A DNA stretch of 64,000 nucleotides from Bolinopsis microptera. Taxonomy: Eukaryota > Ctenophora > Tentaculata > Lobata > Bolinopsidae. How positions within the stretch are numbered: the first letter of the stretch is position 1; every line of letters starts with the position of its first letter. Under the pieces are notes generated by a model. That model was not told where the DNA came from, did not search any database, and was given only the letters and a program-made list of their open reading frames with translations. The position numbers and the translations under genes are program-made. Shown one piece after another: positions 54,201 through 63,200 of the stretch. The stretch is taken from contig NC_087079.1 in the NCBI RefSeq assembly GCF_026151205.1, positions 16,067,445-16,131,444 of the forward strand. The letters are read 5' to 3'.

Positions 54201-57200
54201 TTATACTGAGCGGAAAACGGTGCGCTGATTATTGTTAGCCTATTACTCGGCTGACAAACTTTTAAGGGTTAATCATCACAGTGATTCTCAAGAATAAGAA
54301 ATGATTGGGGAGCCCGGGAGCTCGCTGGCCTGAAGTTTTAAGAAAAGTCTGATTAGGTTGACTCGACACTGTCAAGCTAAGGCCGCTGTGATCTGCGTTA
54401 CCATGGTTACTGAATGCTGTTATACCCTGGGTCTCTACTATACTATAGTGCACTTCAGCTAAACAGACAACTGCAAGCTTGATCTTCCACTGTGTTACTG
54501 ATTATTGCGTTATCATGGCAACCTATTGCTGCGTTACCTTGGTAGCTGACTGCTGCCTTACCATGGTAACTGATTGCTGCGTTACCATGGTAACTGATTG
54601 CTGCCTTGTAAGCACTGAATTCTACCCTGGTGTGGTCCGCATGATCTCTGTTACCATGGTTATTGACTTGTGAAGCACATTAGTAAATAGTTAATTTGAT
54701 AATTAGCCAGTTAAGCAGTCAGATAGTTTTATTGCCCGATGATTTTGATTATCAAGGTTACTTATAGTGGTTATCTCTCAGACAGGCTCCTCAAACGAAC
54801 TGATGAACAGGTCACATCCCAAGTGCGCTAAAGACAGTGCTGATGCTAAAACAGAGACCATCAAATACTACCACAGCATTCCTGAAATTCAGGTTATTTA
54901 AATTCTTGAACATTTCATTAAATTTTAATTAAACTGACTGGTTTGTTAGCCATGTCATATTTGATAGTGTGTAACATATTGTGTAACATATTGTGTAACA
55001 TATTGTGTAACATATTGTGTAACATATTGTGTAACATATTGTGTAACATATTGTGTAACATATTGTGTAACATATTGTGTAACATATTGTGTAACATATT
55101 GTGTAACATATTGTGTAACATATTGTGTAACATATTGTGTAACATATTGTGTAACATATTGTGTAACATATTGTGTAACATATTGTGTAGCATATCGTGT
55201 AACATATTGTGTAACATGTGTAACATTAAGGCCAGTACGGAGAAGTTGTCGTGTTCCCTGCACGCGGGGGCAGATCTGAGCACAGTTCCTATAAAAGACA
55301 GTGTCACTGGAGTCATCCTCACTCGTATAGACCAGCTCTCCCCAATCAACCAGATGGTACTGAAGTCAGCTAGTGTGCTAGGGCGGAAGTTCCACTACGA
55401 AACTTTACAGGTTATTTTATAACACTTCACTAGCCTCGTGATTATGCTTTACATGATTATAGGCTACGAATGTTTATGAATCATAGTGTTTAAGTTTTAC
55501 TGTGCACAATTTCCATTAGGCTATTCTCTCGATCGTATACATATTTGATAAACATGCTGTCTAAGCTCTGTCGTTTGTAAGCAGCTGATCGGCTTCTTTA
55601 TGTTCGAATTCAGAATTGCTTTACCCACTGCAGGCGATAACCCCCAACATTCGAGAAGCTTCACTTGAGAAAGCTCTGACGGAGTTGTTAGCAGCTAAGA
55701 TAATAGAGCGGTGCCAGGAGGACCGGCTGAGTGTGGCCTTCTTCAGGAACAGGAGACAAGACAGTCTCCCCCAACTTAGGGGCCAGAAGATGTCATACAC
55801 GTGAGTAGTAATTGCTAAATGTAGTCATAACTTTAGTCATAGATTTTATTTACATACCACGTGCATACTTTTGACGAAACTACAAATCACGTGCACAATT
55901 GCACATTGTAGTCAGTGGTCGAAGAAAATTCTTAATAACGTGTTTCAAAAAAATGTGTTAATCTGATGATGTTGTTTCAGGTTTACACACTCAATCCTAC
56001 AAGAGACTACCTACGGTATATTGTGTGCAGACCAGAGACGAGTCCTGCACGAGGGAGCCGCAGAACACCTTCAACTCAGGTTACCTAGCAACCCACCATT
56101 ACCTTTATTCTTATCTTATTAATGTTACCTAGCAACCCGCTCTTATCTTCATTCTTATCTTATTAATGTTACCTAGCGACCCGCTCTTATCTTCATTCTT
56201 ATCTTATTAATTTTACTTAGCAACCCACCATTACCTTTATTCTTATCTTATTTATGTTACCTAGCAACCCGCTCTTATATTCATTCTTATCTTATTAATG
56301 TTACTTAGCAACCCACCATTACCTTTATTCTTATCTTATTAATGTTACCTAGCAACCCGCTCTTATCTTCATTCTTATCTTATTAATGTTACTTAGCAAC
56401 CCACCATTACCTTTATTCTTATCTTATTAATGTTACCTAGCAACCCGCTCTTATCTTCATTCTTATCTTAATAATGTTACCTAACAAACCGCCATTATCT
56501 ACATTAAATGTTACTTAGCAACCCGCCAGTATCTTCATTCTTATCTTATTAATGTTATCTAGCAACCCACCATTACCCTGGTTACCTATCAATGCACATC
56601 AAAACACAAATGGTTGATAAAAATATAGCAACAATTGAGAGTAAAATAGTTCGTATCACAAATCCAAAATAATTTATTTGTCAGAAAGACCTGTATGTGT
56701 TAAATATAGTAATGTAAGTTTAGTCTAGCTTCACACAGTAGTGCACTTGATCAGAGAGTCGGGGCCGACAGCTGATGAGAGGGGGTCCTCTGTTGGAGCA
56801 CGTGCAGGTAGCCTGGGAGGAGTCCGTGACAATCCGGGAAGAATGGAAGGAGGGTCCAGCAGAGGGGAAGTAGGGTCAGGCTGAGGAGAAGTAGGGTTGG
56901 AAAGAACGGACTTAGGACCACCGAACAGAGTGGAAACAAGGTCGCCCACAGTTGAAGTAGGAGCACTTGGAGGAGCACTTAGAGCAGGGGTGGTTATGGC
57001 CTCGGATCCACTATGGGAATCACCCGGTCTGGGTGAGGGGAGTATGAACTCTCCAGCGTGAGCTTCAGAGTAGACTATTGGGGGGAATGGAAGTCCGGAG
57101 CTGCCTTCTATTTTAAACTTAACAGCACTGAGCAACTTGTTACCGTAAGTGCAGCACGAGAACAGTAGGGTAATGCCCAGAAACATCACTATCATTGGTG

Positions 57201-60200
57201 TCCAGTCAATTGCTGGACCTCCAGCACCTGAATCCTTATCTGTACTGTTACTTCTGAAATAAAGAGGTATAACGAGGTGTGAGGTAAAATGATGGGTATC
57301 TAAAGTTTATACAGAGGTAGAGCTGGATGCGAGCAAGAATGAGGGGTAAGAATAAAGTTTAATAATGAGGGGTACGAATAAAGGGTAATAATGAGGGGTA
57401 AGAATAAAGTTTAATAATGAGGGGTTTCTAACTTTTCTATAAAAGTAAAGCTGGACATCTCCTTCCTTGATGCTTCGGCTGGAACAGTTAACAAAACCAC
57501 CGCCAAACACAATATCATTTTTAACTGCATCCTGAAAATACAGCTGTTAACTGTCGTGCAAAGTGTTTGACTAAGAGTTAGTTAATGTTACTAAAGAGTT
57601 AGTAGATAAACTGAACTGAAGTCCACATCTCAACCTTATCAAGTGTTCGATTCAGTGGTCGACCGGGGCCCCCAAAATCACAACCCCCGGCCCTTCCCGG
57701 GCCCGGCCAAAATTTGGCAAATCGCCGGGAGTAAACCCCTGCCAATAAATTTAACCCCGGCCCCGGCCAAAAACCATGCATTTGCCGGGGGCACAGCCGG
57801 GGATTTCATGAACGATTTTGGCACATTTTTGAAAGAAATCAAACACAATTTAATGGTAATTATGAGATTTCAAAGTTGAAAAATATATTGTCTACGTTGA
57901 GTACGTTTAAATATAGAAAATACAACATACGGCTTAAATAAGACTACGGCTAGTAACATAAAAACCTTGGTTCTTCCTCAGTATGATCAGACTTTTCAAT
58001 TAATCGTCTCCGGGAAATTTGCGATAAAACATACGTAGAAACTAGAAATTAAAAATACTGCACTGCAGCTAAAACTACGGCTCAACGTAAACTACAGAGC
58101 CTAACATTTATGGTAAATTTTTATGAACCGAGCCATATTTGGATGTGGGGTTACTTTTAAATCCCGAGGTCCAGATAAAGTAGCAGCTTGAGGATTAGAA
58201 ATTAAGTATGGATCTCAGGATAATGAGGATTATCCTGAGTTGGTTCACAGCACGAAGTTGCGGTTTAATCCTCAAGTCGGTGAGGATAAGCCGACCTTGA
58301 GTTTATCCTTCCCGATTGCATCACACCAGCCTGAATTATTATCAAATTCATGTTTCAATTTCTGACTTCAGTTTGGTAAACTACCCCCTGCCCTGGCAAA
58401 ATGGAAGATTTCCCGGCCCCGGCCCCGGCCAATTCTCAGTGGTCAGCCCCGGCACCGGCCCCGGCTATATTGGGGCTCCCCGGCCCCGGTCAGAATCCTG
58501 CCCCCGGTCGACCACTGGTTCAATTAAACTTCAGTATTTACACAATATTTCACAGTTGGAGTAAATGTTGATTAAGTATAAATACAGCTTAAGATAATGC
58601 ACTAGCGCACTACAAAACAACATCTATGAGCGGCTATTTAACTTAACTGCTTATTGTAATGAGTGTGTGCCATTATGCCAGTTGCAAATGCGGGGAAGTT
58701 TTGAAATATTTATAACGGGTATAATATGTCCAGCATTTGTTCAGCAATACTTCTCAGTCTTTTCTGCCGTATAAATATACATTTTTATTTGGCTAATTAC
58801 TTTAGGATATACATTTTACATTACGGTAGACATATGATATTTCCTCTCACTCACACTGGTTTCTACAGAATCTACAAATGTGGGGATAGTGGTTACCATG
58901 GCAACGATGAGTTGGTTGCTATGACAACACCGAGATTGTTGCCACGGTAACGTAGTGTTTTTACCGTGACAACATGGTGTTTTTACCACGGTAACAGTGT
59001 TTTTATCACGGTAAAACAGTGTTTATTACCATGGCAATAGTGTGCTAGTTACCACGGAAACACAGTGTCAGTTACCACGGAAACACAGTGTCAGTTACCA
59101 CGGTAACACGATGTTTCTTAGGTTTCACAAGTGCGGAGAGTGCGGATGCGGAAAGTTCCTCCAGAACCCACTCGGACCTCGAAACCCCTCCTCGGGAGTT
59201 GCCTTTATTGGAGCCTCTCACGGCCTCAGTCTCCTGGGTCGCTCTCAGTTGGAAACTTTTGAAAGTAAGATAACACTTTACTGTACCACAATTATTTATT
59301 ATAACCACCATTGTACCGTATTCTGTGTAAAATTATCTTTATCCCGGTTACTGCGACAAGTAAAAATGCTCTTATTAGGGAAAGGAGTTTACTCGACGTT
59401 TCAATGTAACTACATCGTATTCATGATCTAAAAACAAGTGTTAAAAATTAAAAACGTAAAAAACATATATCTGAGGCAAAATTGTACCAACTAACCAACT
59501 AACCGTATTTCCACCGACCAAGTTAAAACGGTGTAATTAGAGCCAATTAATGCCGCCTATACCGATATCAATCTTTAACCATGTCTACACCAATTTCCAA
59601 TTCCATTCGCCCGAGAAATTTTCACTATTCTCGCCATCCGAAAACGCAAATATTTCTCGCTTTTGACATCATCATGAGTCATGACCAATTTCTCCGAGGA
59701 GCCTCAAAAATGGCGTTTATTTCCAAAGAATAATCCCTCAGGCGGAGGAGACAACTCAGAGCCAGCTGTATCGGAGGACGAGGACGAGATGATATGTGAT
59801 ATGACTCACAGTAACTCCGACAGAACAAGTATTATTATTAGTTAATTGATTGTTAATATCTTGTAACCACCAAGACCCAAGACAGATCTTGTCGCTTATT
59901 CAAAATAATTGGTGAGAGTGTTCGGTACCATAGTAACCCAGGTTTAATTGCAGGTGCAGGTAACAGTAACAATAAAAGAGTTACGATCGGTAAAACCACT
60001 GAGATGGAGTTCCCGTTTAATGGTCGTCGGACCACGTTGCTTGGGAAACCAAACTTTGCGGAGCTAGTCCCTCCACATAGAGCATGTCGACCTTCACTAG
60101 CTAGTGTTAAACTAGAAGCAAAGTTCCAGGTATTTTACCCTTGCTTGTTAGTGTTAAATTAGGAGCAAAGTTTCAGGTATTTTACCCCTACTTGTTACCT

Positions 60201-63200
60201 TCACTATCTAGTCAGCTAGTAACTTCAATTATGCCATATTATTTTACATTTATATATAATTGTTATACTATATCATATTTACATAATCCTTACAGAATCA
60301 TCACACTGCGCATCTATCATTCTATCGGTTAAAACACAATGTCACAACTTCTTTCAGAGCACCAAATGTGAAGACAACTTTAAGACACTGATAAACTACA
60401 AGAAGAACTTGGAAACATCAGATACAACAGGAAACAAGTATTCAGAAACAGATACCAGACAACCAGACGATTACAACTCGGATCAAGACAGGTAACTCAT
60501 CTCCCTCCCTCCTTCTCTCCTTCTCTCCTCGGCAAAACTTTCTCCTTTTCCACTCTGCTATTTCTCCTTCTGTACTGTTATTTTCTCCTCATCTCTTCCC
60601 ATGCTCTGTCAAACTAAAACTATCTTCTTATCTTCTCGTCTCCCCTTCCTCCCCCTCCTCTCTTCCACTCTGTAAAGGTCTTCTCCTCCCCCTCCTCTCC
60701 CCTTCCTCCCCCTCCTCTCTTCCTCTCTGTAAAGGTCTTCTCCTCCCCCTCGTCTCCCCTTCCTCCCCCTCCTCTCTTCCTCTCTGTAAAGGTCTTCTCC
60801 TCCCCCTCGTCTCCCCTTCCTCCCCCTCCTCTCTTCCTCTCTGTAAAGGTCTTCTCCTCCCCCTCGTCTCCCCTTCCTCCCTCTCCTCTCTTCCTCTCTG
60901 TAAAGGTCTTCTCCTCCCCCTCGTCTCCCCTTCCTCCCTCTCCTCTCTTCCTCTCTGTAAAGGTCTTCTCCTCCCCCTCGTCTCCCCTTCCTCCCCCTCC
61001 TCTCTTCCTCTCTGTAAAGGTCTTCTCCTCCCCCTCGTCTCCCCTTCCTCCCCCTCCTCTCTTCCTCTCTTCCTCTCTGTAAAGGTCTTCTCCTCCCCCT
61101 CCTCTCCTTTCCTCCCCATCCTCTTCTCCTTTCCTCCCCATCCTCTCTTCTGTGCTCTGATAATAAATATTTCAGCGGTACAGGTTCTGGTATGTGTAGT
61201 GACGATGAGGCTGACAGGGCTGATAAACTTAACACTCGCAGGTCCACTTCTGAGAGCAATGTCTTCAGGTAGGTCGCTTTACCGATACATACCATGGTTA
61301 ATCGTATAATGAATTACTTTTTTATGCTTATTATTTTCTTATTTGCACTGACAATCTGACATTTGACTTGTATTAAATTTGTGATTTGACACGAGTCTAC
61401 ATGATGAACATTACAGACCGTTACCGAGAATTGCAGTTAATGGGCTGTAAGTAAAGAGATCGCATCTGATTACACACTAAATTACACACTAAATTAATAC
61501 TATGTATTCAGATGATTAGATTATAACCACGTGACTCAAACTAATTAAAGATGAGCAACTGATTAAAATTTGTAGCAAAAAGTAAAAAAACGATTATATG
61601 TACAGCGTACACTTATCGTCTAGCTATCATGGTTACTAGAAGGCCGATTGCCCTGGTTACCAGTTATTCTGGTTACCTGTTACCCTGGTTACCTGTTACC
61701 CAGGTTATCAGTTACCAGTTACCCTGGTTACCTGTTATCCTGGTTACCAGTTACACTGGTTACATGTTACACTGGTTCCCGTTACCCTGGTTTTCAGTTA
61801 CCCTGGTTACATGTTACCCTGGTTCCCGTTACCCTGGTTTCCTGTTACCCTGGTTACATGTTACCCTGGTTACCAGTTACCCTGGTTCCTGTTACCCTGG
61901 TTACCAGTTACCATGGCTACATGTTACCCTGGTTACCTGTTATCCTGGTTACCTGTTACCCTGGTTATCAGTTACCAGTTACCCTGGTTACCTGTTATCC
62001 TGGTTACCAGTTACCCTGGTTACCAGTTACCATGGCTACCTGTTACTCTGGTTACCTGTTATCCTGGTTACCAGTTACCCTGGTTCCAGTTATCATAGTT
62101 ACCTGTTACCCTGGTTACCAGTTACCCTGGTTACATGTTACCCTGGTTACCAGATACTAAGTTACACTGGTTACTTGGTCTCAATTAACATTTTATACGA
62201 GTTTTTTTCCCTACTCTTGCCGAAGGCAAAAAGATCGTAGGGAATAAGTAATCGGGTTTGGATAATATGAGGTGGCCCGACAGTCCTACGGTGTCGACAA
62301 AAGTCTGCTCCTTCGCAATATATACCACTCCCCTATAATAATTAGGTGTATAAAAAGAGTATATTTTGCGCGCGCGACGCTAGTTATGTGTTAATTAATT
62401 ACAGGCATAACAACCAGTTTTTGGTGCTTGACGACTGTTACACAGGTTTCCATCGGGTTACAATTTACTCTAATTCGTTAATATAGCATATTAGTCATCT
62501 GAGCGGATCAATCATCAATAATATAAGTGTTATTTTGGTGAGACAAGCTTAATAAATTACTATACCGAGGGATAAAATTCAGCAAGTCAAAACAAATAAA
62601 ATTATGATATCAGCTGATAAACTCGTGGCTGATTATTAAACAGTTGATCGACACTGAATAGTAAAAAGCGAATACATAGTTGAGAACAAATGATTAGATT
62701 ATAACCACGTGACTCAAACTAATTAAAGATGAGCAACTGATTAAAATTTGTAGCAAAAAGTAAAAACACGATTATATGTACAGCGTACACTTATCGTCTA
62801 GCTATCATGGTTACTAGAAAGCCGGTTGCCCTGGTTACCTGTTACCAGTTACCCTGGTTACCTGTTATCCTGGTTACCAGTTACACTGGTTACCTGTTAC
62901 CCTGGTTACCAGTTACCTGTTACCCTGGTTCCCGTTACCTGTTACCCTGGTTACCAGTTACCCTGGTTACATGTTACACTGGTTCAATCATCAATATAAG
63001 TGTTATTTTGGTGAGACAAGCTTAATAATTTACTATACCGAGGGATAAAAAGCAAGTCAAAACAAATAAAATTATGATATCAGCTGATAAACTCGTGGCT
63101 GATTATTTAACAGTTGATCGACACTGAATAGTAAAAAGCGAATACATAGTTGAGAACAGATTTTACTTTACATTTACATCCAAGAAGCAACTAAGATCAA

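Noticed and set aside
54918-55422. Met-Leu-His-Asn and Ile-Leu-Cys-Asn repeat proteins
   Set aside because: Translation of the 12-bp array; the only real coding part is cyclase exon 26 at the end of the plus frame.
56751-56978. 75-residue Leu-rich minus-strand frame
   Set aside because: Alternative frame of the Pro-rich tail of the antisense membrane-protein gene.
57307-57510. 67-residue minus-strand frame read as a separate protein
   Set aside because: It reads the first exon of the antisense gene in the wrong frame and runs into the intron; the frame from ATG 57530 gives a signal peptide and joins in phase.
58862-58950. Possible exon similar to exon 29 (IYKCGD)
   Set aside because: Similarity is short, the second Cys pair is missing, and including it would break phase between exons 28 and 29.
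59088-59273. Alternative frame of exon 29 (Ser/Glu-rich)
   Set aside because: Exon 28 ends in phase 2, which selects the Cys-rich frame that also resembles human sAC.
60609-61295. Arg/Glu/Gly-rich minus-strand proteins
   Set aside because: Antisense of the 57-bp CT-rich array in intron 32; the frame also crosses exon 33.
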